From Heliocidaris erythrogramma (Eukaryota > Echinodermata > Echinoidea > Camarodonta > Echinometridae): DNA of 64,000 nucleotides. The stretch spans positions 15,349,563 to 15,413,562 of the forward strand of contig CM046861.1 in NCBI GenBank assembly GCA_025617745.1, in the 5' to 3' direction. The position numbers and the translations under genes are program-made. Positions 40,264-52,700 of the stretch are shown one piece after another. Within the stretch, counting starts at the first letter, position 1, and each line of letters starts with the position of its first letter. The notes below the pieces were generated by a model. It searched no databases and was not told where the DNA came from. It saw only the letters and a list, made by a program, of their open reading frames with translations.

Positions 40264-40675
40264 TAACCCTTTCAGGACAGGTATAATTAAAGGCCTTAAT
40301 TGATCACATTTTATTCTTCAAATTGGCAACATTAATATTTTTCTTTTAGTGCTACATAGTTCTAATAAGTTGTAATATCTTTGAACACAATATACATGGA
40401 AATATGTCAAAAAGTGAAAGAAATTGTCAATTTTGATTAAACAACAATGATTTTGAAACTCTAAATGTGTTGCCAATTTAAGGATTTCAAAGCTTATTCT
40501 CATTCTTTAAATTCCTGGCATCAAGAGCAATATGGTCATGCAACAAAAATGGACATAGTGTGTGCAGAAAATTTTGATCTTTCTACTTGCGCGTTTGGTA
40601 TATTTTTTTTGAGCTCTGAATCAAAAGTTATTGAGCCAAACCACAAAATGTGGTCAATTGTCTTGAAAGGGTTAA
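40264..40675 (-). mobile_element. piggyBac-like MITE, 400-bp family, copy 4
   Basis: TTAACCCTTTCAGGACAGG to TGTCTTGAAAGGGTTAA, same orientation as copy 2. Confidence 0.65.
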
Positions 40676-41115
40676 TTCAGTCCGAAATCCTTTTAAAAGT
40701 TGACTTCTCTTTCGTGCTTCAGTGCTTCATTGTTTAAAGCTGTCACATGACCTTGTTTTAATCCATATGATAATATCAATTTATTGTAACAGCCTTCCAA
40801 CTTGACTCATGATAATTAAAAACTCGCTGCACTTCATCATTAATTTTCACCTGCATAAATATAAGGTATTTTCTCGAATAGGTGCATAATCCCAAAGGTT
40901 TATGGACTTATCAAGACTGAAAAAATACAAATGTTGAGAATTACCAAAGCCCTGATAATAGACTTTCATTAGAAAAATAGCTTCCCAAATAAACTTTGTC
41001 CATTTTGAATGACTCAATAAAAAGGCTTTCCTTATAAGGGATTTGACTAGAATTAACATATTATATACCCGCACTATTCTAGTCAAAACAACCAGCTTCG
41101 GGTTTGAACTCTGAA

Positions 41116-41696
41116 GTGAACAGAATCCTAGTCAAAATGAACAGAATCCTATTCAGAATGAACAGAATCCTAGTAAAAATGAACAGAATCCTAGTCAAAA
41201 TGAACAGAATCCTAGTCAAAATGAACAGAATCCTAGTCAGAATGAACAGAATCCTAGTCAAAATGAACAGAATCCTAGTCAGAATGAACAGAATCCTAGT
41301 CAGAATGAACAGAATCCTAGTCAAAATGAACAGAATCCTAGTCAGAATGAACAGAATCCTAGTCAAAATGAACAGAATCCTAGTCAAAATGAACAGAATC
41401 CTAGTCAAAATGAACAGAATCCTAGTCAGAATGAACAGAATCCTAGTCAAAATGAACAGAATCCTAGTCAAAATGAACAGAATCCTAGTCAAAATGAACA
41501 GAATCCTAGTCAGAATGAACAGAATCCTAGTCAGAATGAACAGAATCCTAGTCAGAATGAACAGAATCCTAGTCAAAATGAACAGAATCCTAGTCAAAAT
41601 GAACAGAATCCTAGTCAAAATGAACAGAATCCTAGTCAAAATGAACAGAATCCTAGTCAAAATGAACAGAATCCTAGTCAAAATGAACAGAATCTG
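41116..41696. repeat. 21-bp minisatellite, about 27.5 units
   Basis: Unit atgaacagaatcctagtcaRa with a single variable position (A or G) distributed irregularly along the array. Because 21 is a multiple of 3, frames stay open on both strands (MNRILVK/R on plus, LTRILFI on minus). No gene context, start or splice support, so I annotate it as repeat. Confidence 0.95.
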
Positions 41697-41797
41697 ATTA
41701 CTATAAGCAAATGTGACCAGGCGATCTGGTCAAAAAATGACGTTTTTTTATTTTTTTAAAGAGTGTATACCTTGTTTTTAAATTCTTATAACTCAAT

Positions 41798-42845
41798 CAG
41801 TGGCGTATCTACGGGGGGCAGAGGGGGCACGTGCCCCGGGCGGCACTTGAAGGGGGCGCAAAAAACGCAAAAGAGAGAAAGAAAATGGGGAGAAATACAA
41901 AAAATTGTATGGTCTTTGAGTGTTATTTGCGCCCCAGGCAAAGAGTACAAAATGCTTAAGAAATGGTGTTTTATAGGGTTTGAAATGCGAAATTTTACTA
42001 AAGGTCGGTCGCTTTGCTCCCTCGCATAATATTATTATGTTCAAGATATATTTCGCCCCCAGGCGCTTTTGAAGTGTTAACCACTAATTGACTCTAGTTT
42101 CTTTGCCCCCCCCCCCCCCGCATAAGGCAGCAGCTTGTTAAATTTTGCGCCCCCAGATGGGATATAAGTGCATAAAAAGCACTTTCAAAGTATAGAACAT
42201 TCGAAAGAAATCATAAACTTGCCTTGCAATTGCCTTCCTCAGGCAATTTCTTCAGGGTTTTCATTCATTTTGCGCCCCCAAAATAGCAATGTTCAAAATG
42301 TCAACAAAAAAAATCTATTGCTAGGTCGCTGTATTCCCTTGTATTTTTCTTTGTAAGGGTAAAGTACATGAGAAATTTCAAGTTGAGGGGTGAAAAGGAA
42401 AAAAAAAATTTGCCGCTCGGTCGCGTTGCTCCTTCGCTTATACACTAACTCATCAAACTTGGGCTAACAACCCCGGGTTATGTGCATCGAACTCATTTTC
42501 ACGTAGTGCCATCATTTCTCAATTAAAAACGCTCATTAATCTGAATTTGGGCATGGGCAGTGGCGGCACCAGGATTTTTAAAGTGGGGGGGGGGGCAAAT
42601 GGGGGGCAAAAGAAAATGTTGGGGGGGGGGCAAGGGCGGACAAAAAAAATTGCGTGTACATCGCAATTATTTATTTTTTTTCACTCCGAAAATAATTGGG
42701 GGGGGGGCAACTGGGGGGCAAAGCTTCTGACTGGGGGGGGGGGGCAAATGCCCCCATGCCCCCTTGGTGCCGCCACTGGGCATGGGGGGGGGGGCGCAGA
42801 TTTGATAGTTTGCCCCGGGCGCCAGAATACCTAGATGCGCCACTG
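41798..42845. mobile_element. hAT-like element (outer) with perfect 8-bp target duplication
   Basis: Ends CAGTGGCGTATCTACGGGG and the approximate inverse CCTAGATGCGCCACTG. AACTCAAT is directly repeated outside (41790-41797, 42846-42853). Interior is non-coding, with repeated gcgcccc and ggtcgcNttgctcc words. A second element is inserted at 42558-42778. Confidence 0.85.
42558..42778. mobile_element. hAT-like MITE nested in the element at 41798-42845
   Basis: CAGTGGCGGCACCA and TGGTGCCGCCACTG are exact inverses. GGCATGGG is duplicated outside (42550-42557, 42779-42786). Rich in G and C runs. Confidence 0.85.
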
Positions 42846-43551
42846 AACTCAATGACAGGAAATGACTCTTTACTTTGTAGTTTCATCCCAATTTTATGCT
42901 AGGGTGGGGTCTATAGGCCTATCGTCCTTTCAGCAATAATCCTAGACTAGGGTTTTGTTGAATTTTCATCTGGCGAATGGGATCAAAACCTCCTGACAAT
43001 GCTTCCCCTCTCCCTTCCCCCGTATACTACGTCCTAGAGTCGATGAGAAGTTCCTATACTATAAATAAAGCCAATGAAGGGAAAAGAGACTCGCCGACAA
43101 GCATGACAAGCAGGCAAGGTATACTTCTCAAGGTTTTCCAACATGCAAACGAGCAAAAAGAAAAAAAAAGAAAAGGAAAAGAAGAGAAAGAGAAAAAGTC
43201 ATCAACTTTGCGATTTACCGACAAACATAAAATTGTCAGAATTTTTGGATGGGGTGTCACACCAAGACGGCCGACACCCGGCCGACACCCCCTACAAATT
43301 TTAGAGATGCCTCTTGGAGTATCATTAGCAGTGCACCTACGCATTATCAGACATTTAAAAGTACATTAGTTGTGATTGATTATGGAAGTGAATATGGAAG
43401 AAGTTATAACAAAAGAAAACTTATGAGGGAGGGGTGCATCCACATTGCACTCGCTGCCACTCCAGCTATAGAGCTACAGTCAGATCAGTCAAGTTCTGCA
43501 TAATTTGCGTATGCACATACACGTGCACATGTGGTCGAAGAAAATCTCAAG

Positions 43552-43795
43552 ATGGCGGCGCCCAGTGGTCAAACACATGACGAAGGAAGAGTAGGATTTG
43601 TGGAAAATGAATCTGATTCCGGGGATCTACGATTATTACACGTGATGGAAGCATTAGTAGGGGAAAATAAGAAGCGCTTTAATTCAGAAATGAGGCAATA
43701 TGGTCTTCCCCTCCCTCCCAAATCGCCGGAAGAACAGACGATTGAACGGGTTATGGAGAGCTGCACGTTCAAGACTGTCATCAGCGGTGTTCTCG
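43552..43795 (+). CDS. TIMM22: TIMM22 exon 1
   Basis: Start codon through residue 81 plus one base of G82. Hydrophilic N-terminal domain with PPKSPEEQTIERVMESCTFK at its end. Donor GTAAGT. Confidence 0.93.
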
Positions 43796-46700
43796 GTAAG
43801 TCTCGCCGCACCTCCGGCAGCATCGGGCTCGAGCGGCCGGCCTGGTAAAGTGACATGTGCGATCTCGGCATTCTCGTGAAATAAGCCACCCCACATTCAC
43901 TTTGTACATGCAGTTTATTGCGTGTAATTGCCTATGAGGGTTCACATCCTCCATTGACTTTACATGGCAGTTTGTGTGTACACACTCGCTTATTGGCTTT
44001 TTTTTTCACGAGAAGGCCGCGCTCTCGTAGCTCAGTAGCTGCTGTTGTGCGAGGTTAAATTATAATATTTTCCTCGCATGTATGTGAGTGCGCTGCTCAA
44101 CGCCGGCTACTCACTAGTCGCTAGCAAAAAAGTAGCGTAGATATTTATCTACACATGATCTAATTAGTAAATTACCAATTCATTGATCTTGATGATTGCT
44201 GTAACTTGTTACTAGATATAACCACACCACGAATAGTGGTCATATTGACCACTACGAATACAAAATGCAAAAATAGTTCATATTTTCTGTCGCGTGTAGT
44301 AAAGGTATGGGGGAAAATAAGATAAATATTTTAAATACCTTACTTTCAAATTCCGCCCTTAAAAATCTCACTCCTACCTCAAATGGCCGTTAGGAAGAAC
44401 TTTTGATATTTTCAGCAAAATCCAAAGTCAAAATCTTGTCCAAAACCGGAGAAATCCCCGCCGATTTGTTTCGCGATCGCGTGTTGTTTACATACTGCCG
44501 ATGTCTTAGACTAAAATCGGCCAATAAAATTTTTGTCCACGAAGAAACTCGGGATCGCAAGCGCACATCGATCTTTACGATCCCGCACACAGAAAATCGG
44601 GACTTTCTGTGTATGCCACATAGGGACCGAATTTTTAAGGACAAAACTCTTTTGGGGAGATGTCAGCGCCCGGGGCGACCAGGAAATGTACACAATGACT
44701 CCGATAGCTCGTTTCGCGAGAATCAACAGTAAATTACGGATTTGATTTTTGGAAATATCTTTTCCAACATCGGTGAGTTGAATTTATTGTATTTCTTGGA
44801 TATTTAGTGGTCGGTTTTTGTAAATTAAATGCCGATTTTGAGTGAATGTTTGTGACTTTTGTGCAGTGGTGTTTTAAAAAGTTGAGGTGTATGACTAGCC
44901 AGGATTAGCTTCGTGAATGTAGAAAAAAAAAAATGGCTATACGCCTTCTACACACGAAGCTAGGCGTTATTACCCAGCAATCACATTCCGCACGGGGTAG
45001 TACGACATGAAAAATGCCCTGAAATCACACTTTTCTGATAGTTTCCGCGACCCACAGACCCTTCCCCACAGCGTTTCCTCCTAGGGAAACGTTTGTAATG
45101 ACAATTTTTTTTTGATTGACTCTAATTCTGGAAATATATCCATAAAAAGATGATAAAAATTACAGAAAACTCACCAGCGTTTGCGTATCCATGCCTCCGA
45201 GGTCATGCAGATCAAAATGGCGGCACGATCGCCGTAATCGAAATCATGAAAACTATTAGGCGCCGTTTGTAAATTTATTATTTAGCTCAATTATTTACAT
45301 ATAATTCACTATTTAGCTCTTTTCTACGATTATTATACGATAAAATGACATAAAGGATACAATGTTTTATAAATAATGAATTTTGCAATTTCCATTTTTT
45401 TTTAATAATGATTTTACAATATTCATCATATATAAATAATGAATTTTGAAGTTTCCATTATTTATAAATAATGATTTCAAAAATTAATTATATATCAAAT
45501 ATTATGGAAATTGCAAAATTCATTATTTATAAAACATTATAAAACATATATGTATGACTGCCTACATTATACACACGAAGTATAGGAATGTAGCTTTGAG
45601 TGGATAAAACCACACCACGATTAGTGGTCATATTGACCACTACGAATACAAAATGCAAAAATAGTTTGTATTTTCTGTCGCGTGTAGTAAAGGTATGGGG
45701 GGAAAATAAGATAAATATTTTAAATACCTTGCTTTCAAATTCTGCCCTTAAAAATCTCACTCCTACCTCAAATGGCCGTTAGGAAGAACTTTTGATATTT
45801 TCAGCAAAATCCAAAGTCAAAATCTTGTCCAAAACCGGAGAAATCCCCGCCGATTTGTTTCGCGATCGCGTGTTGTTTACATACTGCCGATGTCTTAGAC
45901 TAAAATCGGCCAATAAAATTTTTGTCCACGAAGAAACTCGGGATCGCAAGCGCACAGCGCTCTTTACGATCGCGCACACAGAAAATCGGGACTTTCCGTG
46001 TATGCCACATAGGGACCGAATTTTTAAGGACAAAACTCTTTTGGGGAGATGTCAGCGCCCGGGGCGACCAGGAAATGTACACAATGACTCCGATAGCTCG
46101 TTTCGCGAGAATCAACAGTAAATTACGGATTTGATTTTTGGAAATATCTTTTCCAACATCGGTGAGTTGAATTTATTGTATTTCTTGGATATTTAGTGGT
46201 CGGTTTTTGTAAATTAAATGCCGATTTTTAGTGAATGTTTGTGACTTTTGTGCAGTGGTGTTTTAAAAAGTTGAGGTGTATGACTGCCTACATTATACAC
46301 ACGAAGTATAGGAATGTAGCTATGAGTGGATAAAACCACCAGGGAGCTCCACCGCCACTGCTGTTGGGTGGTGGAGCTCCAGCCTCACAGGTACAAATAA
46401 CCAAAATCTTCCTCGCCCATTACTTTGGTCGGTCTCATTGCTTAATTTCAGCAGGTAAGATGAAAATTTGTTCTTACGTTTCAGGAAAAATACTGTAAGT
46501 ATCAGGCCGGCATTTTGATTTCACGATTTGACGATTATTTCGAGAAAAAAATGGAAATTTCTCGCCAAGCTGATCTTCCCCCATACTGTATCGTCTATTC
46601 AAATGACTCGATCGCACCATGCGATCGAGTCATTTGAATCGACGGTATACAGTACACACCGTGCAATCAAGTCATTTGAATCGGCAGTACAGTACGGGGA

Positions 46701-49700
46701 AGATTAACTCCAAGGAGCTCCAAATAACCAAAGTCGACCTCGCCCATTAGTATGGCTAGTCGCATCGCTTAATTTCGGTAGGTAAGATAGAAATTTGTAC
46801 TTACATTTCAAGAGAATTACTGTAACTATCTAGGAGGCTCTTTGATTTTATGATTTAACGATTATTTCGATGAAAAATAATGGAATTTCCTCGCCGAGCC
46901 GATCTTTCCCCGTACTGTACCGTCGATTCAAATGACTCGATCGCACTGTGTGATCGAGTCAGCGACGGTATATGGTACACATTACGCACCGTGCGATCGA
47001 GTCATTTGAATCGACGGTACAGTACGGGGAAAGATCGGCTCGGCGAGGAAATTCCATTTTTTTTCATTGAAATAATCGTTAAATCGTAAAATCAAAGAGC
47101 CTCCTAGATAGTTACAGTAATTCTCTTGAAATGTAAGTACGGGGAAGATCAGCTTGGCGAGGAAATTCCATTTGTTCTGCCGATTCAAATGACTTGATTG
47201 CACAGTGTGTTCTGTATACCGTCGATTCAAATGACTTGATCGCACAGTGCGATCTAGTCATTTGAATTGACGATACAGTATTGGGGAAGATCAGCTTGGC
47301 GACGAAATTCCATTTTTTTTCATCGAAATAATCGTCAAATCGTGAAATCAAAATGCCGGACTAATAGTTTTAGTATTTTTCCTGAAATGTAAGTACAAAC
47401 TTTCATCTTACCTGCCGAAATTAAGCGATAGGACCAACCAAACTAATGGGCGGGGAAGATTTTGGTTATTTGTACCTGGAGCTCTCTGGACTCGAGTTAA
47501 CGGAAATCCAGAGTCCAGGCCCAGGGTCAGGGAGCGCCACCATCAAAGCCAGGCGTTGGTGCTCCAGGTACAATACAATTACAAATATACCAAGTCAAAA
47601 TCTTCTCCCGTTTTGTTCCATTTGTTTCAAAGCGGAACAAGGTGCGATGAAAATTTGTACTTAAATATAAAGAAAAATGTTTAACCTCACGATTATGGGT
47701 CCGATATCCACAACTTGACAAGTATTTTGATGAAAAAAAATATGTTTTTGCTGGCGTCACCAATATTCTCCCTGTGTTGTAGCCCTCAGATTCCATTGAC
47801 TCAAAATCACTATTGCGCAATCGCTGGGACCGTACCACGGACAGTTTCCCCACTTTATACACACTGGGAAACTATTGGTAGTTCCAGCGATGGCGCACTT
47901 CGTGATTGTGAGTCGTTTGACTTTGGGCTAGATCTACAACACAGAGAGAATATCGTGAGGTAAAAGATTTTTCTTAATATTTAAGTACAAATTTTCATTT
48001 GCTTGTTCCATTTTGAAGCCAATGGAACCAAACTGGAGAAGATTTTGACTCGGTATATTTATACCTGGAGCGCCACCGCCTTCAGTGGCAACGCTCCCTA
48101 GAATTAATCTTGATCTTGATCTTTTTGAGTCCTGTTGATCAGCCCAGCCCTGGGGGAGTATCACTCGACTTAGACTTTCAGTCAGATATGAGTACACGCT
48201 TTCCCAGACATGCTGAGTTCTTAAAAACATGATGAACCCAGAAACATCTTGCAATTTTAAATAACCTGAGTGCAATAAGATTGCAAGATGTTTCTGGTTC
48301 ATGTTTTTATGAACTCGGCACATATTGGGAAAGAGTGTACCTATATCTGATCCATTCGTAGACCTGTCAGAAAGGACCAACAGTTGGTGATTACAGATTC
48401 TACACTGCTACACAAATAACCTGTGCCAATTGTACATTTAAAATACGAGATTGAAACAGTGAAAATTAGAATCTCACTTAAATTCATGGGTCTGGGAAAA
48501 TCCCTCTTTGGTGAACCAGCTAAATCAGATTTTGCCTTCATGATATTTTTTTGATAAGACCAAGTGATCTTTCTGTGTGGCGCCCTCTCTGTGTGGAGAG
48601 AGGAAAACTGCATTTGTTAAATTGTTGTATGCTGTAGTACAGCAGTAGGGGGCAGCAGTTATATGTTTCACCATAACCATATTGGTTTAGGAGTACGACG
48701 TTACATTATCACCTTGTAAATTGGATGAGTGATCTGATCGCCACGCAGTCAGTTCTATCGGACTACACTCCAGTGAACTACATGGACTGTGGTCTGTAGA
48801 TCATGAATGGACAGACTATATACTAAATTTTATTTTAAGAGTATATCCTACGGGTAAATTTCAGCTTAGAAATTTCACTTGAATGAAAGCTGAAACATAG
48901 AAATATTTTAGTGAAAGTGTGAGAGAAATCAGAGAAAGAAAATTGAAAAGAGTTCTTGTAGAAGATGAAAAATTGTGAAATTATTATTCAATTTGATTTT
49001 ATTTTAGTGAGAAATAATTCAAATTTGGCCCCCAACCCAGTCTTCATACAAGAACTCAAGCTTTCTTTGCAGAAACATCTTTATTAGATACTGCTCTTGA
49101 CTTTGTAATATATGACAAATATATAACACAACATATAAATGTACATTTACATAATTTAAACAATAGAATAAACAAAAAAATAATTCTGATTATACAGGAC
49201 ATAGTGGTAAAATAGGTTCACAGCAAAACAATATTTTCCATCTGTTATCAAATGATATAAAGGTATTTTTAATATACGTGTAGATATAATGTTCAAGAGA
49301 GCGAGCTGGTTGATAATACGCAATTTTTGCTTTTGTTGGAAAATATATAGTATTTGCCATATAAAATAATGAAATTAAATTGAATTCCAACACTTCCATA
49401 AAATCCAAACAAGAGGTTGATTTTGCTCAGGGTAACTTTGTCATCCAAAATGAAATGTTGGATGTCCACAATAAACCTTCTGACAATTGGGCAATTCCAA
49501 GATTGATGTTCTATAATTTCCTCAAATCTATAACAAAATGAACATAAATCTGATTTCGTGATATTTAATGTTTTAAGATACTTGTTTAGACCAAGTATGC
49601 AATGAATTAACTTAAATTGGAAATAACGGATATATGTACCGTAGATAAACATGCCCTGATAGGAACTAAGCAGATTTTTGCCCAGTCTAAGTTTGAAGTA

Positions 49701-52700
49701 TTTAACAAAGAATTCCATATATCTATCGATTTAGGAGGGTTAAAAAATTGTTTAACACTCATCTTATGAATGTACCTCATCTTATGAACAGACCCTTGTT
49801 ACCTTCATTATATTTTTAATCATGTTCTCTTGAGTTGTAATGTTTACCTCTTCACATTTCGGAATATTTTTTTCCAGTCATGGGGAATAGCTGTTTTCAC
49901 AGAATAAAATTCTGCAAAATTGCAGTCAAACTTGTGTTTCTTTCGAAATTCAAAGTAGATTAAAAAATTGCCATTTTCGTCAAGAAGATCCGATAATGTA
50001 ACTATCCCCATATCATGCCATTATTTTACGAATAAAACTTGGTGGTTAAAACGAATCAATATTTTGTCGCCTGCAGTGAGAAAGATTGATTTCTGTTTCA
50101 AGCGTTAAAGAGGTCCATGCCTGGGCTACTTCCTGAATAAAAATGTTCTTTATAGATAATATACTAGAATTATCGTTATTAATATTCCTATACCAGAAAA
50201 AAATGTCCTCCAAATAGAGCCAAACAGTGTTCGTAAAAACATGTCCATTGCCCACCGTTACTTTCATCAAGCAAACGTTTAACCCATGCTATTTTCAAGC
50301 CTGAAATAATTGAGGGTAAACTCAAGCTAATACGTTTGGGCACAACATAATCTTATGAATCAGTTACATGTAAGTCCTACGTTTATTTCCTTCTCTGAAA
50401 AACAGGTTTTGCATTGGGCGGTGCCATTGGACTGTTTGCATCCAGTGTTAACCCAGTAGATCCCGAGCTAGCAGCTAAGCAGAGGGCCAGAGATGTGCTT
50501 AAAGATATGGGAAAGCAGTGCTTCTTTCACGCCAAGAATTTTGCCATGATTGGTGCCATGTTTGCCTGCACAGAGTGCCTCGTGGAATCAGTAAGTTGCG
50601 CCAAAAGAAAAGCATTTTTCCCTTTTCTGTTCGAGAGGGGAGGGGAGAGCAAATATAACGATGTGAAGAAAACACCGAATTCCTCATGGTGAGGGGCAAT
50701 CGTGGCTCGCCCCGATTCCTCCTCCCCAATTCTTATGAAATCATGGGAAAATTGTTAGCTATATGACTTTATGACGCCTTATACTCCATAAAACCCTTAC
50801 AGTAATTTCTGTCCTCCGGGGGGCTCTTTTCAAAGTTGTATCAAAATAAATTTCTTGAGAAGAAAACTACAATTTTTAGCTGGAGGGCTACAGAGGATAT
50901 TTCAGTAGCTCTTGGGGTGAAGTCGAGGACTGCTCTGAAACTAAAATGCCATTGTATTAACAATTTTGGTCTGATTTCTATTTGTAATGAGCATTTAAAT
51001 TGATTGGCCTCTATGCAATGAGGTCATTTAAAAGTATACCCTCACAAAATGACCTAAGTTGATATTTAATTTACAACTTACAAAACATTCTTTCTTCATT
51101 TCTTTCTCTCTTTATTTATTTAAAACAGTTTATTGATAAAGATTCATTCACGGCTTATGGGCCAAATTGCAGATTTTTTTTTTTACAAAGAATAATGTAA
51201 CATTAATCTTATTCAAAGAAACATAATAATATGGAACTGTGATAATAGATACATAATAATATGGAACTGTGATAATAGATACATAAGAGAGAAAATGAAT
51301 ACCCAGCAAGCTTCATTATAACGGTGCATAGAAAATCATTCATAAATTCACATCACTGTGAGAAAGAAAAAGTGAAGACTGGTGAAGAAGGAAAGAGATG
51401 AAAAGAGGGAAAGAGATGAAAAGAGGGCAAGAAAGAAAGGGGGAGAGATAAAGAAAAATATGAATAGACCACTAGAGAGACAGAAAGAGGGAGAAAACAA
51501 ACGGCAAATTAAAGGTAGCAAGAGATATAGAGAAAAAGATAGAAGGGAGGAAAGAGAGAAAGAGAAAGAGAGGAGAGAGTAGTAGAAGAGATGAAGGGGA
51601 ATGGCAAAAATAGGGATTGAGGTGGTGAAAGAGGGGAAGGAGAGAGAGAAGTAGAGGAATGAAAACTGATCGCACTGATTGTCATGGTAACGTTGATGTG
51701 CAGTGAATCTAAATGCTGTTGGTATAGATAGTTTAGATACTGTACACAACAGTAGACAAACCCATTATTTCTTCCAAAGTACTCCCAAAGTCAACAAGGC
51801 ATGCTTGCAGAGGCTAGTCTTGCATCTTAGGTAACATTTCAGAAATGAATCAATGGGCTTGCGTGAAGGGAACTAAGCTCAGTTGTATGCAGAACAGCAT
51901 TACTGCACAATGCACACATAAACCCCTGTAGAGGTAAAAATCACAGGACCCAGGTGTCAGGTGACCAAAGCAAATTATAATCACATGACTGAGATAACAA
52001 CTGATGAACATGGCCTTAGTTTAGCGGTCATTGCAGCTGGCCATTGAAAGTAAAAGTGATGATCGAGGACATTTTGATTTGTCCTCATATAATCACTATC
52101 CAGTCCAGTGTACCTTGGTCCATTTTCTGATCACCTGACATCCTTGTCTGTTTCCATTTGTGGAGTTTGAAAATAGAATGGCAATGCTGTGAGTACCAGG
52201 GCCCTAGGGCTGCTCAAAAGTGACCCGAGCAGGCAGTTGACTAAGTGATTGAATGACTTAAGAATTTGGTACAAAGGCTCTTTTCACTTAATATTTCTTA
52301 CTACAGTTCAGTGCATTTTCAGTTATTGTACCAATCACCAAAAAATATTTTGCTCTGTGTGTTAGAGGTTCCATGTCGCTATACTATATTCACAATTTGG
52401 GCTTCAAATATTACTTCTATAAAGAGATAAGGGCTTGCGCGGAGCCAAACTCAAGTTCGGTTCCACACAAGCACCTTCATGTTATCCTTTATTTTTCCTT
52501 CATACCCCTTAACTGTTGACTTATAGAATGCCAGATAAAGTTATTTGAGGTTGATTTTATACTTTCTAGCTGTACACAAATTATGTTTTCAGGTAATTAG
52601 TACACTTTAATCTAAATTCTGGAGGTACAGTGGTACACATGTACTGTTCATTGCCCACATCTTTGTTATTTTGATGTCAAAAATTGACAGTTACCAATAG

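Larger units (their letters stand above)
34293..41115. other. Intergenic region, repeats only
   Basis: Contains GA (34740-34760), GATA (35145-35225) and GTT (36046-36080) microsatellites, a Penelope-end fragment (aagcttttcgtcttgcactc near 34952), C-runs (36861, 37157-37182), a hAT-like MITE (37535-37724), an inverted-end repeat (38135-38520), a GACA-rich tract (39000-39090) and a piggyBac-like MITE (40264-40675). No gene recognised. Confidence 0.6.
43796..50405. other. TIMM22 intron 1: repeat cluster
   Basis: Holds the 650-bp repeat copies B and C, an AT-rich hairpin (45361-45541), three foldback elements (46390-48074), another hairpin (48193-48340) and a LINE fragment (49150-50350). No additional TIMM22 exon is needed, since exon 1 joins exon 2 in phase. 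Confidence 0.75.

Noticed and set aside
41079..41697. Heptad-repeat proteins on both strands (LTRILFI, MNRILVK)
   Set aside because: 21-bp repeat keeps both strands open; no promoter, splice or family evidence.
43531..43551. GTG as TIMM22 start, seven codons before the ATG
   Set aside because: Eukaryotic start is expected at the ATG in aagATGGCGGCG; the total then equals the normal Tim22 length.
43990..44050. Possible tRNA (gctctcgtagctcagtag)
   Set aside because: The beginning resembles a tRNA D-arm, but no anticodon stem, T-arm GTTCRA or acceptor partner follows within 75 bases.
44403..46134. Conserved 109- and 84-codon frames in the 650-bp repeat copies
   Set aside because: The copies are nearly identical DNA, so shared frames are expected; no known domain and similar frames exist on both strands.
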